This document shows, in pieces, positions 1 through 11,112 of a stretch of DNA of 64,000 nt. The notes below the pieces were generated by a model. That model was not told the origin of the DNA. It did not search any database and saw only the letters and a list, made by a program, of their open reading frames with translations. The DNA lies in NCBI RefSeq assembly GCF_019578655.1, contig NC_063262.1, positions 627,582-691,581 on the forward strand. The letters are read 5' to 3'. Positions within the stretch are counted from its first letter, which is position 1; every line of letters starts with the position of its first letter. The stretch is from Ricinus communis (Eukaryota > Streptophyta > Magnoliopsida > Malpighiales > Euphorbiaceae). Made by a program: the position numbers and the translations under genes.

Positions 1-32
1 ATATTCAGTAAAATTTCTGAGAACACGCCAAC

Positions 33-3000
33 CTGCTTAGCATATAGAGATAGAAGCAAATTGTGAATTCCAGGATCCTCATTATGCAAACGATGAACAC
101 AAAATTCCAAATATTTGATGACTTCGTGGGTTTCATTCCTGCATATTATATAAGCCTGTGAAGATTGGTCCAGAATTCAAAAGAGAAATACAAAAGTCCC
201 AGTTCAATATCCATACTTCAGAATGTAAACAGGAACAAAACTTCCGAAAGATAGCCGTTTCAGATGATGTGAGATGCAGCTAAAACTGAAGAAAGATATT
301 TGGCAACATACAGATTCTTCAGACTTCTGAAAGAATGCCTCGTCAAAGAAATAGTACATGCAGAACTAAATAAGTTGTTTTTTTTTTTTTTTCTCTCAAT
401 GAAAGATTATAGAGCAATTAAGAATATATTCATCAGTCTTATCTTCATAAATATAGAACATCTGATTTTTGATACACTAAGCGGCTCAGTAGTATTTATC
501 AGTGAGGAGGATATAATGACTAACAGTACATCTGGACCTGAAAAAGAAATTCTAATTCAAACTCATGCATGTCATCAATGAAAAGAATCAGTAACCTAGT
601 CATTTTTCAACAAATAAAAACAGAGTTGAATAATAAATTGAAGACGATAATTTTTTCAAGAGAATTGTGTATTTATATTATAAATTGATGAATCATGTAA
701 AGGCAACTAAATTCGGAAGTCTAAAACTGGAGTAGGCACCCCAGTCAAAGACGAGCACTACCCCGCAAAAATTCATTGGAAACTGTAATCCTAGCACAAG
801 ACTCAACAAACAGTCCAGAACCATTTGCAAGTTTCATTAAGAGTCAAGCTTCAATTCTATAACTAACATTGTGAAGTCTAGAACTGGTAAGACAAGCCCT
901 GTCAAAAACATCCCTACCAACAAAAGTTCTTTGGAACAGTAAATCCTGGCGCAGGATTGGACTGACTGTCCAGCATCAATGCAAGTTCAATTATGAGTGA
1001 TAAATTACATTACTATAAGCATCCCATCTTAATGCTTAGACATGGCATACGCATAAGCAGACTCATCTTAGTGGATAAAAACATTTAATAGAATCATACA
1101 ATGTTCCACATTACTTTGCATGAGGTTCACTTGAATAGCGCATCATTGCAGGAATCAGTTTCCTTGGGTTTAGGTTCTTCGTGACCATCCATGATTCCAC
1201 AGTTTCATATGCATCAAGTGCAATAAGATCTGGGGCAAACTTGTACTGCAAAATAAAAACTTTATCACTTATAACCATTCACTATTTATTAATTGAAAAT
1301 AAGATGTAGAAGAGTCTTATTATTGACTCTTATCACCCAAGTTTTATTATTGTGAAATTTGACAAAATTCTAATTGATGAACTTAAGTCTGTACCTGAAG
1401 ATCTATAGGAACAGCAGGTTTTTGAAGCACTTCCAAAGCCTTCTTCGCTTCTCCTTGCTGAATTTAGAAACCATCCGCCCAATAGAAAGAAACAGAGATT
1501 AGAGACATAGAGAAGAAGATTGCAGCAAATGAGGAACTCAATACAGAGAGAATATGGAACTAGAATAACAATAAATTGTATCCTGTCTATTTAATTTTCC
1601 TGATTTCATATAGCTTAGGACTTAGGTTAAGTTCCTTTTCCATCTTTAAGAAGTTTTATTTAATTAATAAGAACAGTTTTTCATCTAGGATTAGGATTTA
1701 ACCTAATTAGTAATAACAGGGATACTAGTAGACACCTTTAGTATGGATTTTTTCTAATTTCAATTCAAATTTTAATCAGAGGTTTGTTAAACTGTAATTA
1801 TTTCTGAGGTTTTAATTTTTTCACAATAGCACCTTTGTTGACTTCGGCTTTACTAACAATTAAATTTGCTTCATTGAAACCCATATTGTGGAAAAAGATC
1901 GACCTGTCATATAATTATTGTATTAAAGAATATATCTTTATATGAAGAATATGAAGAATATAACATATTTCTATTGTTCCAACCTCAATCATCCTATTCT
2001 AGTTCTACATTAGTACAATAGCAACATTCTACCAAACAAAGAAGATAAGGGTTTTAAGGCACCTCAATGTAGTGGTCAATTACAATCTCATACTGCTCCT
2101 TCAAACTAGCAAAATATACCAGTTCTTCAACCCTACCAGAGCTGCAAAAAATTGCATTACTTAAAACCTTATATGGACATTCTGTCAACAGACAAAAGAT
2201 AGTGAACAGAAAATGACAAATGAGAAGATATGGTTGCAATTTATATGTAGTGGCGTACTAATACCCAAGATGGTTTTGGGTCAACTAAACCAATCATATG
2301 AAGGGAAACTTTATCCAACAAGCAAAGAAATAAGGAACTAATATTGAGGCCAGTGAAACACTCCTCCCTTATCAACACAATGTGCAAAGAGTAAAGAAAA
2401 GATTTTACTAAAGAAATGTGCAATATTACCAATAAATGTTACAAAAATTACAGAATATTACTACAACTATTATTCATACACGGTCCCAAATCAACTGAGT
2501 TAGGGAAATCCCTAATCCTGGATAGCAATCACATGAGGTGGGTTTGACATGCATAACATGTATAGACTACTAGTTACATCAAGCATAAAATGGCAAGCAT
2601 TGAAATGAAATCTTTCAAAGAGTAACAAGGGTAAATCTAATGAAATCTTTCATAGAGTAACAAGGGTAAACCTAACGAAAACAAAATCATCAAAATACCT
2701 ACCCATAAGTTCTTCTAATGCTCAGTTCAAAAAAAATTCTTCTAATGCCAACAGCTAAAAGAATCCAGTTGCTGTTCATATTCTCGAACAAGAATCAGAA
2801 GGTATACACACACCAGCACATTGATTTCTCTTGACCCAGAAACAAAACCCACATACTAATTACTACAACAAACCTCCCAACTAATCAAATGCTCCTGCCA
2901 CTACAATCCAGACAAAAATGAAACCACTATAAAGTTCTAAGTCTTTTAAGCTACTCAACAGGAATGCTGAATAAAGATAATGTAGAGACAATTGGAAGAA

Positions 3001-6000
3001 ACAATACAATGACATGTTTAATGGCTAACAATTTACAGCATTATGAATTGGCAGATGATTTACAGAACAAGAGTTTGCAGTATGATTACCCCTTCAATAG
3101 TCTCATTGTGGTTGCTTCATCCAAAACATCCTTGCTGTCACTGAGGAAAGCACGAAACTCTTGAATGATAGATTGGTACTCAGAGCTACGATCCTCTGAA
3201 GCATTATCTTCTTCCAAAAGCATCCGATTTATCTAGAATTATTTGAAATATACAACAAAGTGTCAAATTCACGACTCTAAGAATCAATTATAGTGCCACG
3301 TTTTTGTATCAAGTGGAAAATTCTTTCAAAAACAGTACAAGATAAATCCTCATGCTGTACAGATCATGCAACAACTGATTATGCAGCAACTTCTTTTTAT
3401 AAGGGTGTATGCTAGAATGTATCCAAAAGTTGTTTGATGCTTTTGCATCAAGTCTTGTGCTTGGCATGCACAAGACTGTGCCTCATAAAAACAGGCTCTT
3501 AATGTAGAAAATAAAAGGATAGGAAAAGAGCTTACAGTACACAATATGGTTCTGAAGCAATATAATACCTAGTTACAAACATAAAGTTCTAAAAACATTA
3601 CACGAGGAATACAGCCTTTTCACATTTTATGTATTTCTTAGTTTAACTTCAGCAACATGATGCAGGCATACCAGAGGAAATGTGAGAATTTATAGAAAAG
3701 AAAAATTTCCGAATAACCGTGTGGTGAGATCCATCAAAACAAACATATGCGTTTTTTCTGCCTCTTGCTCTCGTAACATCTATGAGTTCTAAAATGTGTT
3801 TTAGCATACCAAAAGATAGCAGAAAGCAAACAAGTAGTCAGATTTCATTAAGAAAACCTTGTCCAGGTATAATTCAGTTGCCCACGTGGAAATCATTGTT
3901 ATTTGGCACTTATCATCCTTCATTAGATTGTCAAGCTTCCGCAACAAGAAAGTTCTCAAAGCATCCTGCAAGTAAGTAAAGCCAGCCAAGAGTTATTTGA
4001 TGTGCTTCCCAATTTTGCAAGAGACAGCATTTCAGATGAAAGTATATCTATGCATAATTTAACCCATTATAGGTAGTCCCAAATACATAGCATTCTTCCA
4101 TTGTCCATTGATGATTCAGATAATTTAATCCATTGTAGGTAGTCCCAACTTTTTTTTCAAGTGCCTATCTTTAATGAGAATTAATGAGTTTTAAATATGT
4201 GACTGTAGCTAAAACCCAAAACTATGCATCATATTTTGAATGCAATTCATAAAAACTTAAAATAAGCATTGGCTGAATATATTATCTAGGTCAAGGATGT
4301 TCAAATAATTTCAGGTTATTAGACAAGTCATGATCATACTGAGGTGGACTTACATATGATATTAGCATCCTTCGTAAGCCTTATTATCAGCTTGGCGTAT
4401 AACCATCAGTTTATTGTAACAAATTTCCTAACTATCCTGAAAACTGTAAATATAGTGCAGTTACCTGTTCGCTTGCACTAATAAACTTCAAAGTGATTTC
4501 CTCAAATGATAACATATAGTTTACCTGCAGAAAACCTCCTGTCAGTTTAGTTTGTCATGAACAAAAGGGGGAGAAAAGGGTCAACAATTTCTAAATCCAA
4601 ATTTCATAATAAGAAATTTTAATTCCCACTCCCAACTTTCAGGTGCATGTAGTGTCTTTGTGACCATGAGTGTGTTTATAATATTAACTGAAACCTCTAG
4701 TATTTTTATGATAAAGAATAGGTTAGTTCTTAAATTTTTCTTGCTTAATGTTTAAAACTCATCTCAGCATTGGAAAATGAACCATCTAAAAGTTTATTGC
4801 TTTAATCAACTACTACTTTTACTTAAATGATAGTTGCTAATGCTCCGAGAAACAAAATCCAAGACGTGATCATGCGAAAATTAGAAAGAGAAGAAGAATG
4901 AGTTTAGTCATGTATACCGGACGTCCACTACATATAAATAGAGAAACAGACACATTAGAGTAATGAAAAGAAGCACTGATATTGTTAAGAAAGAAAAGGT
5001 TTACTTTTGCATAGAAAGATGCCGCTCTCAGGAAATCCCTTGAGGCAAATGCAGCATCTGCCTGCATAAGAAATCACTCCAGTTAAATAGCAGTCATATT
5101 TAAGAGAATTCTCTTAATATCTTTTAATAGATGCATTTATAGTGTCTGAATTCAACTTTGTTAAAAGATCAATAAAACTATAATTAATTTTTGAAAAGAA
5201 AAAAACCGTTATTTTACTTGCAATGAAATTTTTCCAAAATTACCTGCAACAAATATACTTGGTCTCTCTGAAACGGGTCGCGGCAATTTGCTAAAGCTGC
5301 AGCATATTCTTTCATGTCTAAATACACCTTCCACATGTCCCGGCCTTCATCATTAACAGACACCTATATTATATTCAATCCAAAAGCATGAATGCAGATG
5401 TTATTGTACTTTCAAACAAGAAAAAGAGAAAGTAAAACGAAAAAATTGAAGTCAGCAATGGCTAGTTGGTGTAAACCTGGAATATAGAATTTTGGTCATA
5501 TGCATAAAACAAGCCAGCAGTGGCATCGCTGCATAAACCAATAATATCCCTTGAAACTGATTCTGATGTTTGATCAAACCGAAGCTCCTCTATAATTTGC
5601 TCACTGATTCGGTTCACAACCTACAAAAGAAATTGAAAAAATACTGATGAAGTAAAAAGACTTAATTACAGGTAATGCCTAACACAGGGATATGTAAAGT
5701 GCAAATAGAACCTAATTCTAAAACTTTTAAAAAAAATCTCAGCCATTTGAAACCTTAAGCATACATAAAAAAGAAGGCCAATTAGAAGCCTCATGTGTAG
5801 CAATACTTTATGAAACATAAGAGATTTAGCAAAATTCCTTGTCTGTATATGTAAAGTAAGTTAGTGTTGGCATCATAGGAAGACTAAAATTAATGAATGC
5901 TTCTTAAAACGCACCTTAACCTTGTTTCCAATAAGAAGCAGAAAATGAAATTCAGAAACTGCCATTGAAGTTGGTTTAATAGCACCAGCACCCTCACTTA

Positions 6001-7551
6001 ATTTTGAATAGTCTAGAAGAGCCTTATTCTCCACAAAATTTTCATCTCCATTTGGATAACTGCCAGAGCAATTTCCAATAAATAATAATTAAGAGAAGAC
6101 TTTATAACAGAACAAACTGAATGTATCAACAAAATACATTAGATTTATTTCAGACAGTGAACTACAAGGATTTACCAGTAACACAAAATATTTATAGTTT
6201 ATTAAGACTATAATCTTTTTTCATATAAAGAAAAAGAAACTCTGGAAGACCAATGATTATGCTGATAGGAAGAAAGGGTAATAAATGTCATTCTATACCT
6301 GTGCTGTGCTCCAAAATTTAGGCCTCCGTGATATATGCCTGCTCCAGAAAGCCATGCAAAATGCACAGCTCTTCTTTGCTTGATAAAGAAATGCAGTTCA
6401 CTGAAAGTTTATCAAATGGAAGGACGGCATCATGGTCAGAAGGTTCAAGAAAACTTGGAAAACAACAATGCACCAGCTTTTCTTTCTTGGGTAGCTTAAA
6501 ATAATTTTACTGTAAAGGAAAATACTTGCCTGTTAAGTATTTCTCCAGGCAATTCCATAAAATGCACTGCACGTTCCAAATAACCAGCAAAAACCGTCTA
6601 GGGATGAAACGACAAATTAGGATAAGAATTAAAGTTTTAAGAAGCTGGATATGCAGAATGGGCATACCTCCAGTGATCCAATGCCAGTAAATGAATAAAG
6701 ACGAGTAGGAGTAACAGCCATCACATAATATCTTGTTCCATTGCTTAAGTTAGCTGTTTCCATCTGCACATAAAGTAACATTAGCAATTTCTTAAAGTTT
6801 TTCGTTTTAAAAAATAAGTAATCAACTTTATGAAATAGAAAAAGAGGAATATTGACCTGCAAGCCCATAAAAGCCTCAGGAAGTTCATTTAATTGAAAAA
6901 GAAACTTGACATACTTCTCTCGTTTATCCTTCTCATCAACAGCAATCTCATGAAGTTGTCCATTATCTGTCCCTAAAATAACTTCTTTCGTCGAAGCTAC
7001 ATTTAAAAATGATAATAACAATTAAATCATCTTATCATCTACTCTAAAAAAAAATCAACACTAAGAATAATTTACCTTCAGTTATGGATTGTCTATTCCA
7101 AGCAACGGCGTTGACAACGAGACCTTTTAATTTAGTTAAAACACGAGGCTTGCTCCATTTAGCATGAGTATAATAAGTCTCAGCACCTCCACCACCAACG
7201 ACTGTAGCAATACAGTGACTACCTCCTGGATCAACAAACACTCTGTGTATACATTGCTCTCCACCTCTTCCCGCAGATAGATCAATATCTTTTTAATTAC
7301 ATTCCAATTGCACAAGTATTAGACAGACAGCTAAAATTTAACCAAATTCGATTTAGAGAGGTCAGGTTTGCGGTCTTTTTAACATTACCGTAAGAATCGC
7401 CGACGCCGAAATCGTGTCTAATTACCCATCCTTTGCTAGTACCTATTACAATTACATCATTCCCAGCTGCCATACATGTAATTACTCCTCTCCCTTTCGC
7501 CGCGTATCTTTCTAGAAGATCCACCGTGAATACCTGCCTCCCTTGTTCCAT
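33..7551 (-). CDS. VPS18: VPS18 (Pep3/Dor-like) subunit of the HOPS/CORVET tethering complexes, 3' end off window
   Basis: Seventeen exons can be read on the minus strand: 7389-7551, 7076-7288, 6857-6996, 6668-6763, 6530-6597, 6299-6400, 5915-6059, 5477-5620, 5244-5363, 5005-5061, 4465-4524, 3858-3965, 3090-3232, 2063-2141, 1395-1457, 1115-1245 and 33-138. They join in frame to about 646 residues; the plant protein is close to 990, so the C-terminal alpha-solenoid and RING end lie left of base 1. The start reads [17 protein letters not shown], as in plant VPS18. The N-terminal beta-propeller carries [14 protein letters not shown] and the Pep3/Vps18 segment [15 protein letters not shown]; the helical part carries [17 protein letters not shown] and [11 protein letters not shown]. 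Known role of the family: tethering membranes for fusion at the vacuole and late endosome. Intron 5 begins with GC instead of GT. The gene is divergent from the one starting at 8045. Confidence 0.95.
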
Positions 7552-8044
7552 CTCTTTCCACTTTCCACTTTCCTGATGGAAGATCGCCGGGAGAACGTTG
7601 TATTATAAAAGATGACACATTAAGACAGTTGCGTTGCTAAAAGAGTGCTTGCTAGTTATGGTTTACGACGACGTTTGGTTTCTATCTGATGACTTGTCCT
7701 CGTTTCAAACGCAGCGTTTCGGATCAGATATTATGGGCCGGTTACAGACTAGACGCTCCTGACGGGCCCCATTTACTTGAACTGAGCCGAAATAAAACTT
7801 TAAATCAAATCGGAGCGTCTATAGAAAGCCGTTTGTCATCAAACGGCTGAGATTTCACCAACTCCAACGTATACATCTCCCAACGGTCAAATAATCTTAA
7901 TAACCCCAAGAATACTTCCTCACTAAACCAGAGATTGAATAAAATCTATTTCTCTGTTGTACATCTCCATTTCAGAAAATTCCTTTCAACAAAAATCCAG
8001 TCTTTCAAGAAACACTTTTTTCCTCCAAAAGAAAAAGAAGAATA
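7552..8044. promoter_or_regulatory. Shared divergent promoter of VPS18 and the 8045 gene, with MSA-type motifs
   Basis: The 493 bp between the two start codons must hold both promoters. A site II-type TGGGCC lies at 7734-7739. Closer to the plus-strand gene is a perfect inverted repeat, AGCCGTTTG (7827-7835) and CAAACGGCT (7840-7848), which presents the AACGG core on both strands. A full match to the mitosis-specific activator consensus YCYAACGGYYA follows at 7879-7889. MSA elements are bound by three-repeat MYB factors in G2/M genes, so I infer cell-cycle control of the 8045 gene. Confidence 0.6.
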
Positions 8045-9376
8045 ATGAGCAGTATCCTTCAATACCCAGATGCGATCAACCCACCAGAGCTCCAAGTGTG
8101 GAACAATGCTGCATTTGACAATGGAGAATCAGAAGATTCAATAGGGATGACTAAATCATCCTCTTGGTGGACTCAATCCCTTGAATCTAGTTGCAGTAAA
8201 GAAAACATGAGTCCTGTTTTTGAGAAACCCCCTGTTTCTTTCAAATCCTCTGTTTCTTCAATACCCATCAAGCCTCTTAACTCCAATTCCAACATTGTAA
8301 ACTCTCAAGGGAATAATAAGAATCCAATGAAGATCCTCCTCAAACAGGGTGGTTTGGTGTCCAAGATTGTGAATCAAGAAGAAGAGACAAAGATAGATAA
8401 GGAGATTGAACAGATTGAGAAAGAAATTAGCCGCTTATCCTCAAGACTCGAAGCGCTTAGACTCGAAAAGGCAGAGAGAAGTCTAAATACTGTGGAAAAA
8501 ACAGGCAGATTTGTGCCAGAAAAAATCATGGAGCCAAAACAGACTGTCAAGATTGAAGAGCCACCAAAGATCAATCGAAGAGGAGTGAGTTTGGGGCCCT
8601 CTGAGATATATTCTGCCACTAAGGCTAGGTTATTGAGTAAGCAAGAAATGTCTACTCCTGTTTCTACAAAGAATCGGAGGAAATCTTGTTTTTGGAAGCT
8701 TGAAGAAATCGATGAGTTAAAAGCAACGAAAGAGAGAGGAAAAAGCTCAAGTGTGAGTCCAAGATCGCGCAAGAATCTGTCAAAGGTTCAAGCTCCAAAA
8801 ATGGCTGCTACTACTATAGGGTCAAGAAAGTCAGTGAAGAAAGAAGATGGGATTCTTGCTTCGATCCAGCCCAAGACGTTATTCAAAGATGGACAAAAAT
8901 CAGTGCCCAATAAGAAACCAGTGAAACCAGGAAGGGTTGTACCAAGTAGATATAATCAGATTGCAACCAATCAATCTGATGGGAATTTTTCTGCGAGGAA
9001 AAGGTCTCTGCCAGATAGTGACAAGGAAGATGCAAACAAGAGGCGTGCTTCGCGAGAAAATGGGGCAAATCAGAGAATAGAGAGTAGTAGCAAAGCGAAG
9101 AAGAAATGGGAAATTCCAAGTGAACTAGTGATGTTTAAGAGTGACGACGCAATAGTCGGGGAATCTTTGAAAGTTAAATCACCTGTGGCTGATGTGTTAC
9201 CAAAAATCAAGACTTTTCGAAGTGTTAATGAGACTCCAAGAGATTCTGGAGCAGCAAAAAGGGTGGCTGATTTGGTTGGGAAGAAATCATTTTTCTCTAT
9301 TAACGAAGGAGAAGAGACAGCAGGGGACTCTATTTGTCAAGCTTTGAGGTTTGATTTTGAAGAAGAGGATGTCTAG
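8045..9376 (+). CDS. Plant-specific basic coiled-coil protein, unrecognised, probable G2/M gene
   Basis: A single open frame of 443 codons from an ATG in good context (AAGAATAATGAGC). I do not recognise the family. It is hydrophilic and rich in Ser, Lys and Arg, with no signal peptide or membrane span. Residues about 110-145 form a short coiled coil (EIEQIEKEISRLSSRLEALR). Around residue 190 is a block RRGVSLGPSEIYSATKARL, and at about 220 RRKSCFWKLEEID; both look like conserved short motifs in an otherwise disordered protein. The middle has several basic clusters (KNRRKS, SPRSRKNLSK, DANKRRASREN) that could act in nuclear localisation or binding to DNA or microtubules, and the C-terminus is acidic (FDFEEEDV). 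The promoter has MSA motifs, so a role in mitosis or cytokinesis is a reasonable guess but no more. High confidence that it is a gene, low on function. Confidence 0.85.
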   Translation: MSSILQYPDAINPPELQVWNNAAFDNGESEDSIGMTKSSSWWTQSLESSCSKENMSPVFEKPPVSFKSSVSSIPIKPLNSNSNIVNSQGNNKNPMKILLKQGGLVSKIVNQEEETKIDKEIEQIEKEISRLSSRLEALRLEKAERSLNTVEKTGRFVPEKIMEPKQTVKIEEPPKINRRGVSLGPSEIYSATKARLLSKQEMSTPVSTKNRRKSCFWKLEEIDELKATKERGKSSSVSPRSRKNLSKVQAPKMAATTIGSRKSVKKEDGILASIQPKTLFKDGQKSVPNKKPVKPGRVVPSRYNQIATNQSDGNFSARKRSLPDSDKEDANKRRASRENGANQRIESSSKAKKKWEIPSELVMFKSDDAIVGESLKVKSPVADVLPKIKTFRSVNETPRDSGAAKRVADLVGKKSFFSINEGEETAGDSICQALRFDFEEEDV

Positions 9377-10703
9377 GAAATTTCAGTTAATTTGCTTTCG
9401 CTAATGCATGTTTAAAATCCATAACTCTTGTTATGGTTTATGGTGCTTTTCGACTTGATTTATGTTATGCAATAATAGGATAAGCTTGTCTCTGGCTTTT
9501 TAATTGATGGTAAAACTATGTGCAGCTATCAATTTGGAACCTTGTAATCTGCAATGATATTCTATTTTTTTTTATTCCATGTTGTTGGCTTTTGTTCTGA
9601 TGTAAATAGTATGATAACAGTTTTGATAGGTTTGATTTGATTTACTTACTGTTTATATGTCTCACTTTAAATCATCTTTTTTGGTAATACTTACTCAAGG
9701 ACCTTGAATTTCATTAGTACTAATGTTTTGATGTTAAAGCCAAATTTGTCAAAAACCACATACCTTCATTGGGTGAAGAAAGTGGTTTTCTCAGGATTTG
9801 AAAAGTTGCTTACAAACTGAGCTCAAAAAACAATTGAAATCATTGCAATGGAGGAAATACTGAACAAGAATTGCTCGATCTAGGCCAAAAATTGGCCAAG
9901 GGTCCAAAAGTCTGTCTTGCTATTATCTCTAAAACCATAGGAAACATGTGGTACGAGACAGCCCAATCAACAGAAGGTGAGTGAGTTTGAAGTTTGAAAA
10001 GGATTAAGAACAGTAATACTTTTATATTCCAGCTTAACTTACCAATCATCATTCATCATTGAGGCTGGTACTTTGGTGGTGGGGCTTTGGGTGAGGATTG
10101 ATAACGGAAACTTTTCCATGCTGAAATCTTGTCATGATTCTGATAATTTTGACCATATCTACGGATTCAAGGGACTTGCGATGCTGTTCTAAAAGACTAT
10201 TGCCTTCTTTTTTCTTTTTTTCCTTTTTTCCTTTTCCTTGTTTACACTTGTGCTAAAGCTGTGCATAAAGCACCTCTAGTGAAGCAGTAGAATCATTAAG
10301 ATGTCTTGGAAATGGAAAATCAATACCCTACTATATTTGACAAGCTATATTAACAACTAAAATTGGAAAACCATGAATCTGAATACATTTAGTTCATGGC
10401 CAGCGACACAGGGGGGAAATAACAAGCATTGAATTGAATATATTTAGTTCTTGTCAAGAACACATAAAGGTTTAACAAGTGAATTTCCTGCAAATTATAC
10501 TGTTAAAAAAAAAGCTAGACATCATAAATTCCTTACACATGCCAATATAAACAATGGAAAACGACTGTATTATTACGCTGACATTCTTCCTGAGAAAAGC
10601 TATTCTGCTAAGGAATTATTTTTGTAACAATAAATAAAGGAATACAAGGAAAGTTCCCAAAGAATTAAAGTTGATATGGGACGAGATGTTTTTCCAACCA
10701 GTC
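9377..10703. other. Intergenic: 3' UTRs of convergent genes, no gene seen
   Basis: This lies between the stop of the 8045 gene (plus) and the stop of the first NDB gene (minus), so both 3' ends point into it. The short open frames present (for example 9840-10052, minus) have no recognisable domain and no coding character. I see no RNA gene or transposon signature. Confidence 0.6.
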
Positions 10704-11074
10704 TCAGATTTTGCTCGAGTCCCTTCCAAATACGAACCTTCTGAACCAGTCAGATATCACCAAAGTTCTTGTGCGCCAACTCACTAGCTTACTGAAAATT
10801 TGAATTCCATAATAAATGCTTACACGCTATCTTAAGAGTGCAAAAATGACAGATTTGATAAAGAATATTACCTTGCATACACTGAATACCAGAGCCATTG
10901 AGTGCTATGGCCAATAGAGACCCAGTCTCCTGGTAGTTGAGCTGCAGTTTGTTCTCCTCCCAAGGGAGCAAATTGTCCAAAGTGTTTGTACCTTGTATTA
11001 TAGGAAAATTAACAGGTAAATCTCTGTATTCCATGTTTAATCAGTTTAACGAATCTGCACTCCACGTCTTTGAA

Positions 11075-11112
<38 letters not shown>

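Noticed and set aside
8374..9119. Minus-strand open frames of 132 and 78 codons
   Set aside because: They are antisense shadows of the 443-codon gene; the sequences are Ser/Leu-rich without motifs.
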